DNA of 64,000 nt. Origin: Acinetobacter brisouii CIP 110357. GTDB taxonomy: Bacteria > Pseudomonadota > Gammaproteobacteria > Pseudomonadales > Moraxellaceae. Made by a program: the position numbers and the translations under genes. The stretch is taken from the NCBI RefSeq assembly GCF_000488275.1, contig NZ_KI530764.1, forward strand, positions 104,105 to 168,104, written 5' to 3'. Of this stretch, positions 45,384 through 54,465 are shown piece by piece. The notes beneath the pieces are model-generated. The model saw only the letters and a program-made list of their open reading frames with translations, had not been told where the DNA came from and searched no databases. Within the stretch, counting starts at the first letter, position 1. Every line of letters begins with the position of its first letter.

Positions 45384-46282
45384 GTAAATTTGTCAAAATT
45401 GTCGAAGTCGGGCCGCGTGATGGTCTGCAAAATGAAAAACAGCCTTTAACGATTGGTCAACGCTGTAACTTGATTCTTGATTTGATGAAAACTGGTCTGC
45501 GTTCAATTGAAGTTGGCTCTTGTGTTTCTGCCAAATGGGTGCCCCAGATGGCACACAGTGATGAATTATACGCCATGTTACCCCAAAATACGGATATCAG
45601 CTTTAGTCTGCTCACGCCGAATATCAAGGGGTTCGAAGCGGCCAAAGCAGTTAATTGTCAGGAAGTTGCTGTGTTTACCGCAGCATCAGAAAGCTTTACC
45701 CACAAAAACATCAACTGCTCGATTGCTGAAAGTTTTGACAAGTTTGCCGATATTTTTCAGGCTGCCAAAAGCAGTAATATCCGTGTGCGTGGCTATGTCT
45801 CTTGTATGGTTGACTGCCCTTATGAAGGTGCGATTGATCCTCGTCAGGTTGCACAGGTGGTGAAAAAACTCTATGAGATGGGCTGCTATGAAGTTTCTCT
45901 CGGAGATACCATTGGCACAGCAACCCCAGATCGGGTGAAAAAAGTCTGGCAGGCTTGTCTGGCTGAACTCGATGCTTCGGTGCTGGCTGGACATTTCCAT
46001 AATACCTATGGCATGGCCATCGCCAACATTTATGAATCCTTGCAGCATGGTATCAGGGTGTTTGATTCCTCAATTGCCGGATTGGGCGGCTGCCCTTATG
46101 CCAAGGGAGCATCAGGAAATGTGTCTACCGAGGATCTATATTATCTGCTCTCGCATATGGGATTTGAAACTGGGCTGAATCTAGAAGCGCTGATGCAAGC
46201 TAGCCAGAATATTAGTCAGGTGCTACAGCGAGACAATCCATCCCATTATGCCAATGCTTACTGGCAAACTCGCTGCGCTTAA
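45380..46282 (+). CDS. liuE: Hydroxymethylglutaryl-CoA lyase
   Basis: A 300-residue TIM-barrel lyase splitting HMG-CoA into acetyl-CoA and acetoacetate. The N-terminal VEVGPRDGLQNE with the divalent-metal aspartate, the GHFHNTYGMA metal histidine pair and the glycine-rich GLGGCPYAKGASGN with the catalytic cysteine are all present. The start overlaps the liuD stop by ATGA (45380-45383), indicating coupled translation. The acetoacetate produced is activated by the CoA-transferase encoded next. Confidence 0.96.
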   Translation: MSKFVKIVEVGPRDGLQNEKQPLTIGQRCNLILDLMKTGLRSIEVGSCVSAKWVPQMAHSDELYAMLPQNTDISFSLLTPNIKGFEAAKAVNCQEVAVFTAASESFTHKNINCSIAESFDKFADIFQAAKSSNIRVRGYVSCMVDCPYEGAIDPRQVAQVVKKLYEMGCYEVSLGDTIGTATPDRVKKVWQACLAELDASVLAGHFHNTYGMAIANIYESLQHGIRVFDSSIAGLGGCPYAKGASGNVSTEDLYYLLSHMGFETGLNLEALMQASQNISQVLQRDNPSHYANAYWQTRCA

Positions 46283-46368
46283 ACAATACGGTTTCGTACT
46301 CATAGCCATTATGGATGAGGAAATGCTCAGCATGATGCTGGAACAATAAAATAAGTAGAGAAAACAAT

Positions 46369-47076
46369 ATGTCAAATAAAGTATTTCAAAGTGCCGCAGA
46401 TGCACTCCAGGACATTGTGAAAGATGGACAAACATTTGCCGTGGGTGGTTTTGGCTTATGCGGGATTCCAGAAGCCTTGATTGCTGCCTTAAAAGAAACT
46501 GGTGCCAAAGAACTCACCTGTATTTCCAACAATGCGGGTGTCGATGGCTTTGGTTTAGGGCTTTTACTGGAAACCAAACAGATTAAAAAAATGATTTCAT
46601 CGTATGTCGGTGAGAATAAAGAGTTTGAGCGCCAGTATTTAAGCGGCGAACTTGAGGTTGAACTGACGCCGCAAGGCACACTGGCAGAAAAACTGCGTGC
46701 TGGCGGTGCAGGTATCCCGGCTTTCTTTACTCAGACTGGGGTGGGCACTTTAATTGCGGAAGGTAAAGAAGTGCGTGAATTCGACGGCAAAGAATATATT
46801 CTAGAAAATTCTTTAACCGCAGATGTGGCGCTTGTCAAAGCTTATAAAGCAGATAAAGCCGGTAATCTGGTATTTCGTAAAACCGCACGTAATTTTAACC
46901 CGATGTGTGCCATGGCAGGAAAAGTGACTGTGGCAGAAGTCGAGCAACTGGTCGAAATTGGAGAATTGGACCCAGATGAAATCCATTTGCCAGGTATTTA
47001 TGTCAATCGCATTATCGTGAATGCGCGCCCTGAAAAACGCATCGAACAAATGACTTTAAAAGCGGAGGTTGTGTAA
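46369..47076 (+). CDS. 3-oxoacid CoA-transferase subunit A
   Basis: A 235-residue alpha subunit of a class I CoA-transferase. The family signature [13 protein letters not shown] (CoA-binding, near residues 24-36) and the segment [12 protein letters not shown] are visible. With subunit B it should transfer CoA from succinyl-CoA (ScoAB type) or acetyl-CoA (AtoDA type) to acetoacetate, completing leucine degradation. It follows the HMG-CoA lyase gene after 86 bases with a modest AGAG site, so it may be in the same operon. Which donor is used cannot be decided from sequence. Confidence 0.93.
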   Translation: MSNKVFQSAADALQDIVKDGQTFAVGGFGLCGIPEALIAALKETGAKELTCISNNAGVDGFGLGLLLETKQIKKMISSYVGENKEFERQYLSGELEVELTPQGTLAEKLRAGGAGIPAFFTQTGVGTLIAEGKEVREFDGKEYILENSLTADVALVKAYKADKAGNLVFRKTARNFNPMCAMAGKVTVAEVEQLVEIGELDPDEIHLPGIYVNRIIVNARPEKRIEQMTLKAEVV

Positions 47077-47078
47077 TT

Positions 47079-47750
47079 ATGTCTTGGACTCGTAATGAAA
47101 TGGCACAACGTGCCGCACAAGAACTGCAAGATGGATTTTACGTCAATTTGGGGATTGGTCTGCCTACTTTGGTCGCTAACTATATTCCTGCCAACATGAA
47201 TGTCTGGTTACAGTCAGAAAATGGTTTACTCGGCATCGGCGAGTTTCCTACTACTGAAACGGTAGATGCCGACCTGATCAATGCGGGTAAACAGACGGTT
47301 ACTACGTGTCTGGGTGCTTCATTTTTCTCCAGTGCAGAATCCTTCGCCATGATCCGTGGTGGGCATGTCAATATCGCAATTCTGGGTGCCATGGAAGTCT
47401 CTGAAACTGGTGATCTGGCGAACTGGATGATTCCGGGTAAAAAGGTCAAAGGCATGGGAGGTGCAATGGATTTGGTGGCTGGCGTACAGAAAGTCGTCGT
47501 TTTGATGGAGCACTGTGCCAAGGATGGTACCCCAAAGATCGTCAAGCAATGCAGTCTGCCTCTCACTGGTAAATCTGTGGTTAGCCGAATTATTACCGAT
47601 CTGGGTGTGATGGATATTACTGCTCAAGGTGTTGAGTTGATCGAACTTGCGGATGGCGTGAGTTTTCAACAGATTCAACAAGTTACCGGTGTGCCATTAA
47701 TTAATAAATGTCAGACCCATCATCTGCATGCACAAGCCGTCTGTGTTTAA
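47079..47750 (+). CDS. 3-oxoacid CoA-transferase subunit B
   Basis: A 223-residue beta subunit. It includes [17 protein letters not shown] and the catalytic-glutamate motif SENGLLGIG, conserved in class I CoA-transferases; later [18 protein letters not shown] is also typical. Two bases separate it from subunit A; GGAGG precedes the ATG by ten bases. Its acetoacetyl-CoA product can be thiolysed for energy or reduced by PhaB in the nearby PHB pathway. Confidence 0.94.
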   Translation: MSWTRNEMAQRAAQELQDGFYVNLGIGLPTLVANYIPANMNVWLQSENGLLGIGEFPTTETVDADLINAGKQTVTTCLGASFFSSAESFAMIRGGHVNIAILGAMEVSETGDLANWMIPGKKVKGMGGAMDLVAGVQKVVVLMEHCAKDGTPKIVKQCSLPLTGKSVVSRIITDLGVMDITAQGVELIELADGVSFQQIQQVTGVPLINKCQTHHLHAQAVCV

Positions 47751-48232
47751 GTACCATCGACAAAAAATAGCTGAAACTTGCCGCAAGTCTTGCCTAAGCA
47801 CATGCCTTGCGGCCCAAAATAAATCATGGATTGATTACACAAAACATGCCATATGTTCGGTCAACTGATCAAAATAAAAACGACTAAATATGTTAAATAA
47901 ACTAATAAAAACAGCTAATTAAATTTAAAAAGAAATGCCTAAAAAATCAAAAAATAGCTGATTTTCAACATGATCAACAGAGACAATTCGCTGTTTCGGC
48001 CCCCTGTATAGACTGGTTTTGAAGGAGAAAATTTAGCTTTAAACATAGTCCGTAAGCAAAAGCTCAGGGCTTATTGTGTTATGCGGCGTGCTTGATAAAT
48101 GCCAGAATATCGTCAATGTTCTCGCATGATCTAAAAAGCCAGCTAGGTATTCTTTGGCTCGCTATTGATTATATGATCTGCGGCCGAATGGAACATGATC
48201 CAATGATTAAACCGAAATGGATGATCTAAATG
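47751..48232. other. Gene-free region after the leucine operon
   Basis: GCCGCAAG (47780-47787) and CTTGCGGC (47806-47813) form an 8-bp stem with an 18-base loop, 30 bases past the CoA-transferase stop; no T run follows, so it is only a possible operon end. At 48060-48230 the minus strand shows a short open stretch (SWLFRSCENIDDILAFIKHAA) without a start; I do not recognise it. No other feature is supported. Confidence 0.4.
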
Positions 48233-48265
48233 AAAAAAGCCCAGACATCCTGCCTGAGCTTTTTC
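48233..48265 (+). terminator. Intrinsic terminator-like hairpin
   Basis: AAAAAGC (48234-48240) pairs with GCTTTTT (48258-48264), extended inward by CAG / CTG after one mismatch. The arms supply both an A and a T run, so it could work in both directions. It lies well after the CoA-transferase gene, and what it terminates is unclear. Confidence 0.55.
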
Positions 48266-48550
48266 CGTATTTACGTTTAGGGTCAACTCCTGTCATCCCT
48301 CACGATCCTGATGCGAGAACTTATTATTTTTTTTTGATGTTCCGGAACGTCCTGTTCCTCAATGAATTCAGAATAAGAAATTTGACCTAGCTTGAATATG
48401 AGACATTCTCCTATATGCTTGTGAGATATAGCTTACAGCACTAAAAAAGACATGTAATAATATAAATATTCGATACAATCATTCTCCCAAATGAATGTAT
48501 TTCGAAATTTTAAATTAAGAAAAGCATATTGTGATTATGGAATAATTGAC

Positions 48551-49450
48551 ATGTTTAAGCTAGACAGCAAACTTCTTGAGATTTTTTATTATATTTACAA
48601 ATATAAGAACGTTTCTGCGGCGGCTGAAACATTGGGGCTGAGTCAGCCAGCAGTGAGTAACTGTCTCAATAAAATTAGAACACATTTTAATGACCCGCTA
48701 TTTTTGCGTGTGGGCAATGAAATGGTACCAACCGAGTTGGCTAAGCAATTATTTTCTCCGATCAGTGAAATTATTGGCAAGATTGAAAGTGTAAATAATT
48801 TTAAAGTTGATTTTACGCCGAATCAGTCTGATCAGTTATTTAGTATTGCCATGACCGATGTGTCACATCTAGTGTTATTGCCAAAGCTCGCCAAATACTT
48901 AAAACAATATGCTCCCTCTATTCGATTAAAAGTTCGCCCAATCAGTCGTGAAACCAGCTACCAGATGGCAAATGGTGAAATTGATTTAGCGATTGGCTTT
49001 TTACCAGAGTTTGATCAAGGCTTTTATCAGCAACAATTATTTTCCCAATATTATGTGGTAATTAGCCGCAAGGATCACCCACGAATTCAATCTGACCATC
49101 TCGATATTGAAACCTATATTCGGGAATCGCATGTCGATGTGGATACCAGTATTGGTCATTATCACATTGAAAATGAATTAATCAGCCGAGGTCTGAAGCG
49201 TAATATTTTAATGACCTTGCCAAGTTATCTGGGTGTTGGACTGGTTGTACAGGAAACTGATGCTATTGCCACGATTCCTTATTATCTGAGTGAGGTTTTA
49301 CTCTCGCGGGGTAATCTGAAAATATTACAAGCCCCCTTAGACTTCCCGACTTATCCTGTACGCCAATACTGGCATACCTCTTGTCATCATCAGAGCAGTA
49401 ACCAGTGGTTAAGAAAAGTCATATTTGATTTATTCAGCGAACTTCCTTAG
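48551..49450 (+). CDS. LysR-family transcriptional regulator
   Basis: A 299-residue LysR-type regulator. The winged helix spans about 5-62 (SAAAETLGLSQPAVSNCLNKIRTHFNDPLFLR), followed by a periplasmic-binding-protein-like effector domain. ATG 48551 is chosen because the helix begins immediately (MFKLDSKLLEIFYYIYKYKN); the upstream ATG at 48491 has no ribosome binding site. No divergent catabolic gene adjoins it, so its target is not evident. It lies among IS remnants and may have lost its partner genes. Confidence 0.87.
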   Translation: MFKLDSKLLEIFYYIYKYKNVSAAAETLGLSQPAVSNCLNKIRTHFNDPLFLRVGNEMVPTELAKQLFSPISEIIGKIESVNNFKVDFTPNQSDQLFSIAMTDVSHLVLLPKLAKYLKQYAPSIRLKVRPISRETSYQMANGEIDLAIGFLPEFDQGFYQQQLFSQYYVVISRKDHPRIQSDHLDIETYIRESHVDVDTSIGHYHIENELISRGLKRNILMTLPSYLGVGLVVQETDAIATIPYYLSEVLLSRGNLKILQAPLDFPTYPVRQYWHTSCHHQSSNQWLRKVIFDLFSELP

Positions 49451-49549
49451 CTAGAAATTCATGCTATTGAAATTATTAAAAAATGTGAGGAGTTCGCAGC
49501 GAAACGTGATCATTTTTATACATTGATCAATTAAAGGATAGAAATAAGA

Positions 49550-49770
49550 CCAGCGCTCAGATCTGTCGAATTACGCCAATACCTGCGTAAGCGTTTTTTC
49601 ATTTCAGGAGCATAACATTGAATTGAATCCAACGATAAAAGTGGTGTGATCAACATTCACACCACTTTCGGCAAGCATTTCCTGAAGTTCACGATAACTC
49701 TGCCATATTTATAATACCAGCGCACAGCCCAAAGAATAATTTCACCCTGAAAATGTCGAACATAGTTCAT
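49550..49770 (-). pseudogene. IS6-family transposase remnant
   Basis: On the minus strand from an ATG at 49770, shifted frames give MNYVRHFQGEIILWAVRWYYKYG, then YRELQEMLAESGVNVDHTT, then YAPEMKKRLRRYWRNSTDL. These match consecutive N-terminal segments of IS6/IS26-type transposases. At least two frameshifts are present and everything after the first third, including the DDE core, is missing. No terminal repeat was found. The remaining part of the 480-base gap (49451-49549 and 49771-49930) shows no gene. Confidence 0.8.
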
Positions 49771-49930
49771 ATATCGAACCGTTAGCTAAAAAATGATTTA
49801 GCTGACCATCAAAAGCCTTTTGCAGCAGTTTCACAAAAACAGGGCGCTTTACATCACATTTATTCACATAAAAAACTTTGTTTTCTTGGCTTAGTCATTG
49901 TCTAGATCGAAATAAAGATCGCTAGCAAAG

Positions 49931-50980
49931 TTAAGGTGTGTAAGTATCTATTTTAGTAGGCGTTAATAGAAAACTCATTAAGTCTCGACCCACGACTAAT
50001 GGACCTTGATAATTTACCTTGGTACGTTGGATTAACACCTCATCAGGAATACCAATTATTTTAGATGAAACTCCATTTACAATGTGACTATATACTGCCA
50101 GTTTAGGTTTGGTTTGATTAAAAATTTCACCTGCCTCTCGAGGATTAGTATGATGAGCATACACTTGTGGCACGGCATGAGTATCTTGAAACTCGGCGAC
50201 TTCATGTATCAATAAATCAACACCTTTGCCGTATTTAAGTATATTCGCAGTGGGAATTGTATCGCCACTGATCACGACTGAACGTCCAGCATAATCCACT
50301 CTATAACCTAGCGCAGGCCGAATAGCACCATGATGGTCATGTTCAACTTTAAAGGCTGTAACGACTACGCCATTTTGATTAAAAACAACACCGCCTTCTT
50401 CAGGAAATTCATGAGCAACAATATTAGTCATCTCTTTTTTTAGCTCACCATCGGCTACCCTAACTCGAATGTCATCTGCATGAGCGATCTTCAAGCCTTC
50501 TACTAAAGCAACGACGCCAGTTGGCCCATATACATTAAAGTCACCTTGACGACCGCCAAAAGCAGGGATATAGCCTGTCATCCACATATCACTAAGACCA
50601 TTGACATGGTCGGAATGATAATGAGTTAAAAAAACGCCATCTATCTTTCCTAACGGTATACCCGCCTGGGTTAAACGAATAACGGCTCCCCGCCCTGCAT
50701 CAAAAACCAGATTATAGCCTCCAGCTTGTACCAATGTGGACATACCAAAACGCTGTTCACTCGGGACTGGGCTACCTGTTCCCAATAAAGTGACACGCAT
50801 TTCATCTTTATTGGGAGGAATATGAGCAGGATGGGTACTAGCAAGGTGCAAGTATTCATGATTACCCGTTACTGTTTTAGTCCCGTCTTGTGAAACAAAT
50901 GTATGGGTATGAGCACAAGCAGTAAATAGTAACGGTAGAGTAAGACCATAAGCTGCTGTTAATATTGTTTTTTTATTCAT
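49931..50980 (-). CDS. MBL-fold metallohydrolase, probable lipoprotein
   Basis: A 349-residue exported hydrolase. The signal sequence has a lipobox LFTAC with lipidated C22, so it is probably membrane-anchored in the periplasm. The metallo-beta-lactamase fold is shown by LTHYHSDHVNG (H120, H122, D124, H125), VISGDTIPT and a late HHTNPREAGEIF. The overall form resembles the arylsulfatase/ribonuclease-Z-like subgroup rather than true beta-lactamases. Substrate unknown. Monocistronic, start ATG 50980 preceded by AAGGAA. Confidence 0.88.
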   Translation of the reverse strand: MNKKTILTAAYGLTLPLLFTACAHTHTFVSQDGTKTVTGNHEYLHLASTHPAHIPPNKDEMRVTLLGTGSPVPSEQRFGMSTLVQAGGYNLVFDAGRGAVIRLTQAGIPLGKIDGVFLTHYHSDHVNGLSDMWMTGYIPAFGGRQGDFNVYGPTGVVALVEGLKIAHADDIRVRVADGELKKEMTNIVAHEFPEEGGVVFNQNGVVVTAFKVEHDHHGAIRPALGYRVDYAGRSVVISGDTIPTANILKYGKGVDLLIHEVAEFQDTHAVPQVYAHHTNPREAGEIFNQTKPKLAVYSHIVNGVSSKIIGIPDEVLIQRTKVNYQGPLVVGRDLMSFLLTPTKIDTYTP

Positions 50981-51069
50981 AACTTTTCCTTGTTTAGCCC
51001 TTAGATACAGAGTCTAAAAATACTTTATCATCAATTGTATGATTTATTCAGTCGTAACTTTCAATTGGT

Positions 51070-51212
51070 TCACTGGTTGACTTTTAAGTACCGATATACC
51101 GCCTGCCGACTAATTCCAAAAGCCTTCCCCAAAGCAGCCTTCGAACTATATTTCCCTTCTACCCATGCCTGACGTAAAGCATTCGCCTGATCGGGTGGAC
51201 TGTTCCCGGTCT
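51070..51212 (-). pseudogene. C-terminal fragment of a resolvase/invertase
   Basis: The minus strand reads PDQANALRQAWVEGKYSS, then KAALGKAFGISRQAVYRYL and a stop at 51070-51072. This is the C-terminal helix-turn-helix of a small serine recombinase of the Hin/Tn3-resolvase type. The catalytic N-terminal domain is absent; an in-frame stop lies just upstream. It is a remnant of a mobile element. Confidence 0.7.
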
Positions 51213-51414
51213 CCTATCCTATTCAATCACTCTAAATTCTTCACTGGATTGTTATCGTTATTTTAAAGGTTATCCTCATTTGATAAATAGCATTTCAAAT
51301 GACCATTAAGACATATTTAAAAAAAATTAAATCATATCTATTTATTTCTTTACTATAAAGAAAAAATAATTTTATAATTTTAAAAATAGATATCTTTATT
51401 ATTGTTAGGATCAT
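51213..51414. other. AT-rich intergenic region
   Basis: About 200 bases, very AT-rich, between the resolvase fragment and the small membrane protein gene. It probably contains the promoter of the latter, but no clear box could be fixed. Confidence 0.35.
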
Positions 51415-51579
51415 ATGGATTTATATCTTGTTTCAATAGCTGTCTTAACATTGCTGTTCATTATTTTAGTACTTTCAATTTTTAATGATTGGAAGAGAGT
51501 TAGATTTTCTTTTAGAAAAGCTAAATCATCTAAAAAATTAATTAATTTCTTTATGAATTTTTTAAACGTTAAAAAATAA
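51415..51579 (+). CDS. Small single-span membrane protein (54 aa)
   Basis: A 54-codon open frame beginning with ATG 51415 and AGGATC five bases upstream. The product starts MDLYLVSIAVLTLLFIILV, a single hydrophobic helix at about 4-22, followed by a strongly basic tail (DWKRVRFSFRKAKSSKK) and an amphipathic end. This N-out or N-in single-span plan with a lysine/arginine tail is common to small regulatory membrane proteins. No homologous family is recognised. A good ribosome binding site and typical membrane-protein composition support expression. Confidence 0.55.
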   Translation: MDLYLVSIAVLTLLFIILVLSIFNDWKRVRFSFRKAKSSKKLINFFMNFLNVKK

Positions 51580-52000
51580 ATACTAGGGCATCTCCTTATT
51601 TAGCTTTAAACTAAATAAAATGGACTGCTCACAGTGTTCTAGATACAAGACAGCCTCATTTTGAAGCTAGCTTAAAGGCTTTTAAGCATCATCCCAACCT
51701 TTAAACCAAAGCTTTTCAAGCATGATACATAGCTAAAACATTGATATTTAATATATTGATCTTTTATAGATTAAAAATAAATACGCATCATAGACGTATT
51801 TTAAATCGTATCTTTTTTAAAGTTTCCAGATGTTTCTATGAAAATTTAAATATATTATTACTATAAAAATAAATTAGGCGTATAATTCAAATTAATAGAT
51901 ATATTTGATGAGAGTTTTAATATCCACCTACCTATAAAGTATATTTTTTTACTTAAAAGGTATAATTGGTTTTCCAACTAAATAGTTTTTGAGTTTTAGA
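51580..52000. other. Gene-free region before a terminator
   Basis: About 420 AT-rich bases with no open frame. Because it ends in a well-formed plus-strand terminator at 52001, it could carry a 3' untranslated region or an independent small RNA, but no promoter or conserved structure was identified. Confidence 0.35.
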
Positions 52001-52032
52001 CCTGTACCTTCCCCAAGGTGCAGGTTTTTTTT
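52001..52032 (+). terminator. Intrinsic terminator
   Basis: A 10-bp stem CCTGTACCTT / AAGGTGCAGG (one U-G pair) with a four-base loop, followed by eight Ts. It lies just left of the IS5 remnant, and no annotated gene ends near it except the small membrane protein about 420 bases upstream. Confidence 0.85.
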
Positions 52033-52077
52033 ACGCGAACATTAGAAAAATAAAATAACTAGCTAATACTCTATAAT

Positions 52078-52832
52078 GGCTTTGTTGCACAAAGCCGTTC
52101 GTAAGGTCTGATTCAGCAATATAATTTCCGAATGAAGACGCCTACACCTAAAATTTATCGTACAACCAATTGGTCCTCTTATAATCGAGCATTAATAAAT
52201 CGAGGAAATATTCAGTTTGGTTTGATTCCAAAATTCAATGGTACGCTCAGCCAAAAGGCAAACATGGTCGAAATCAAACCTACTCCGATGCAGCCATTCA
52301 ATGCTGTTTAATGATCCAATCATTATTTCGTCTTTCTTTACGCATGGTCACAGGCTTTGTACAAAGCCTGATTAAACTTTGTGGGTTAGATTGGATAGCA
52401 CCAGATTATTTAACCCTTTACCGTAGACAAAAGCATATTGATATTCAAATTAACTATGAAAAGAGTTGTAAGGGATTACATCTACTCGTCGATTCCACAG
52501 GCTTGAAGTTTTTAGGTGAAGGTGAATGGAAGCACAAGAAACATCAGCCCGAATATCGTCGCCAATGGCGTAAACTTCATATTGGTATAATAGATGCTAA
52601 GACCCGGCAAATACGAGCAGTTCAGCTTACAATGAATAATGTCAGTGATTCGCAAGTCCTTGGGGATTTACTTGATCAAATTCCATTGGATGAGCAGATT
52701 GATTCAGGCTATCATCGCCGAAGTTTGATCGAAACCAAGATGCATTGCATCAAATTATTAGGAGATAAACTCACTGCAAGAAATTTTCAAAGCCAAGTCA
52801 ATGAAATTCATGCACGTGTAGCAGTCCAGTAG
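52078..52832 (+). mobile_element. IS5-family element, internally deleted and truncated
   Basis: The left end is GGCTTTGTTGCACAAAGCC (52078-52096), an IS5-type terminal sequence. A transposase starts at ATG 52131 (MKTPTPKIYRTTNWSSYNRAL). One base is missing near 52211, shifting the frame; the rest continues from 52311 (SLFRLSLRMVTGFVQSLIKL, LHLLVDSTGLKFLGEGEWK, then ETKMHCIKLLGDKLTARNFQ). Between DEQIDS and GYHRRSL the region that should hold the second catalytic Asp is deleted, about 60-70 codons, probably by recombination. No right terminal repeat was found. It is inactive. Confidence 0.85.
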
Positions 52833-52939
52833 ACTGCTGAATGCGATATGTACTTTTTTTCTTGAGCAATCTCTAATGCATCTTTTAAAATTTCAGCTTC
52901 TCAGGCTATGATTTTGTAAAGACGGTGTATGAGTAGGAT

Positions 52940-53266
52940 TTACTCGCCAGCCAGTGCTGTGCGGATGGCTTTTGCATAGCGTGCTAGGGATTGCAACCCC
53001 GCGATTCGTTCAATAATCACACCACTCTTAAAAAGTAGAACCGTTGGCAAACCATACACATTGTAGCGTAGCGTCACAATGGGTGCCTGATCGACATTCA
53101 CCTGACCAAACTTAACGTCGTCAAATTGTGCAGCCAACTGCTGCAGACGTAAATTTAGTAGTCCACAAGACTCGCACCAAGGCGCATAAAAGCCAATCAT
53201 GGCAACGCCTTCATAACGTTCAAAGTCAGAAAAATTATCTTCGTTATATTCTACGATGCTTGTCAT
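52940..53266 (-). CDS. Thioredoxin-family protein with CESC active site
   Basis: A 108-residue cytoplasmic thioredoxin-fold protein. The active site reads APWCESCGLL (C31, C34) instead of the usual WCGPC, so redox potential or partners may differ. The cis-proline segment YGLPTVLLFKSG is intact. No signal peptide. ATG 53266 is chosen from two nearby ATGs by an AGGAG seven bases upstream. It stands alone, divergent from the quinone oxidoreductase gene. It is more likely an accessory thioredoxin than the main TrxA. Confidence 0.9.
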   Translation of the reverse strand: MTSIVEYNEDNFSDFERYEGVAMIGFYAPWCESCGLLNLRLQQLAAQFDDVKFGQVNVDQAPIVTLRYNVYGLPTVLLFKSGVIIERIAGLQSLARYAKAIRTALAGE

Positions 53267-53397
53267 GCATTACTCCTAATGACCCAATGGTGCCGAGATC
53301 TGATTTTGGATTATAACGGGTTCTGATGTGTTTTTTCCTGCCAGTGTTTATGTTTAAATCAGGGTTGAAAAAATAGAGCAAACAAGGAATCAAGTGA

Positions 53398-54390
53398 ATG
53401 GCACAGGCACAAATGCAACAGGTTGTTATTACTGAACCGGGTGGTCCGGAAAAGCTTGCAATACAAACCACAGATATTCCAGTACCTGCAGCGAATGAAG
53501 TCTTGGTTAAAGTCCATGCTTTTGGTCTGAACCGTCCGGATATTCTACAACGTCAAGGTTTATACCCAATGCCGAAAGGCGTAACACCGGTGCCGGGACT
53601 AGAAGTGGCTGGTGTCGTGGAAGCGGTAGGCAGTGAAGTAAGCAAGTTTAAAGTGGGGGATAAGGTCTGTGGTTTGACCAATGGTGGTGGCTATGCCGAA
53701 TATTGCGTGGTGCCAGCTAGCCAAACCTTGAGCATTCCGACAGGCGTCAGCTTTACTCAGGCCGCAGCGATTCCAGAAACCTTCTTTACAGTTTGGGCTA
53801 ACCTGTTCCAGATGGGCAGGGCCAAAGTGGGTGAAACCGTGCTGATTCATGGTGGTAGCAGCGGCATTGGTACTACGGCTTTGATGTTATGTCAGGCTTT
53901 GGGTATCAAGACCTTTGCCACAGTAGGTTCACAAGACAAAGTTCAGGCGATTGCCCATTTGACGGATGCTATTAACTATAAAACTCAGGATTTTGAAAGC
54001 TATATCAATGAAAAAACCGACAATCACGGTGTTGATGTCATTCTCGATATTGTGGGGGCACCGTATTGGGAGCGCAATCTGAATTTACTGCGTAAGGATG
54101 GCCGCTTGGTGTATATCGCATTCTTGGGTGGTGCCAAGGTCAAAGATGCCAAACTGGGACCTATCATGATGAAGCGCCTGACGATTACCGGTTCGACCAT
54201 GCGTGCGCGAAATATCGCAGAAAAAGCTGAAATTGCACAAGGTTTACAACAGCATGTATGGCCGTTATTGACTCAAGGGCAATGTTTGCCAATGATCTAC
54301 AAAACTTTCAAGTTTGCAGCAATTCAGCAGGCACACATGGTAATGGATACTGGCGAGCACGTCGGCAAGATTGTGGTAGAAGTTATCTAA
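53398..54390 (+). CDS. NAD(P)H-quinone oxidoreductase (zeta-crystallin / PIG3 type)
   Basis: A 330-residue zinc-free medium-chain dehydrogenase. The N-terminal GroES-like domain contains LNRPDILQRQGLYPMPKG, and the Rossmann motif is LIHGGSSGIGTTALMLCQALG, characteristic of the quinone oxidoreductase PIG3/TED2 branch. It reduces quinones with NADPH in the cytoplasm. The gene starts at ATG 53398 with AAGGAA upstream and shows no operon partner. Confidence 0.93.
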   Translation: MAQAQMQQVVITEPGGPEKLAIQTTDIPVPAANEVLVKVHAFGLNRPDILQRQGLYPMPKGVTPVPGLEVAGVVEAVGSEVSKFKVGDKVCGLTNGGGYAEYCVVPASQTLSIPTGVSFTQAAAIPETFFTVWANLFQMGRAKVGETVLIHGGSSGIGTTALMLCQALGIKTFATVGSQDKVQAIAHLTDAINYKTQDFESYINEKTDNHGVDVILDIVGAPYWERNLNLLRKDGRLVYIAFLGGAKVKDAKLGPIMMKRLTITGSTMRARNIAEKAEIAQGLQQHVWPLLTQGQCLPMIYKTFKFAAIQQAHMVMDTGEHVGKIVVEVI

Positions 54391-54465
54391 AACAGTTCAG
54401 GGATGAGTTAGTACAATCGAGATGTTCTTTAATGACCAACATTCTCCATTAGATTATGTGGTTAT

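Noticed and set aside
46300..46360. 12-codon mini-ORF ([12 protein letters not shown]) between liuE and the CoA-transferase gene as a leader peptide
   Set aside because: No ribosome binding site and no terminator/antiterminator structure next to it.
48060..48230. Minus-strand fragment as a recombinase or regulator remnant
   Set aside because: The readable stretch is about 30 residues and matched no family I could name.
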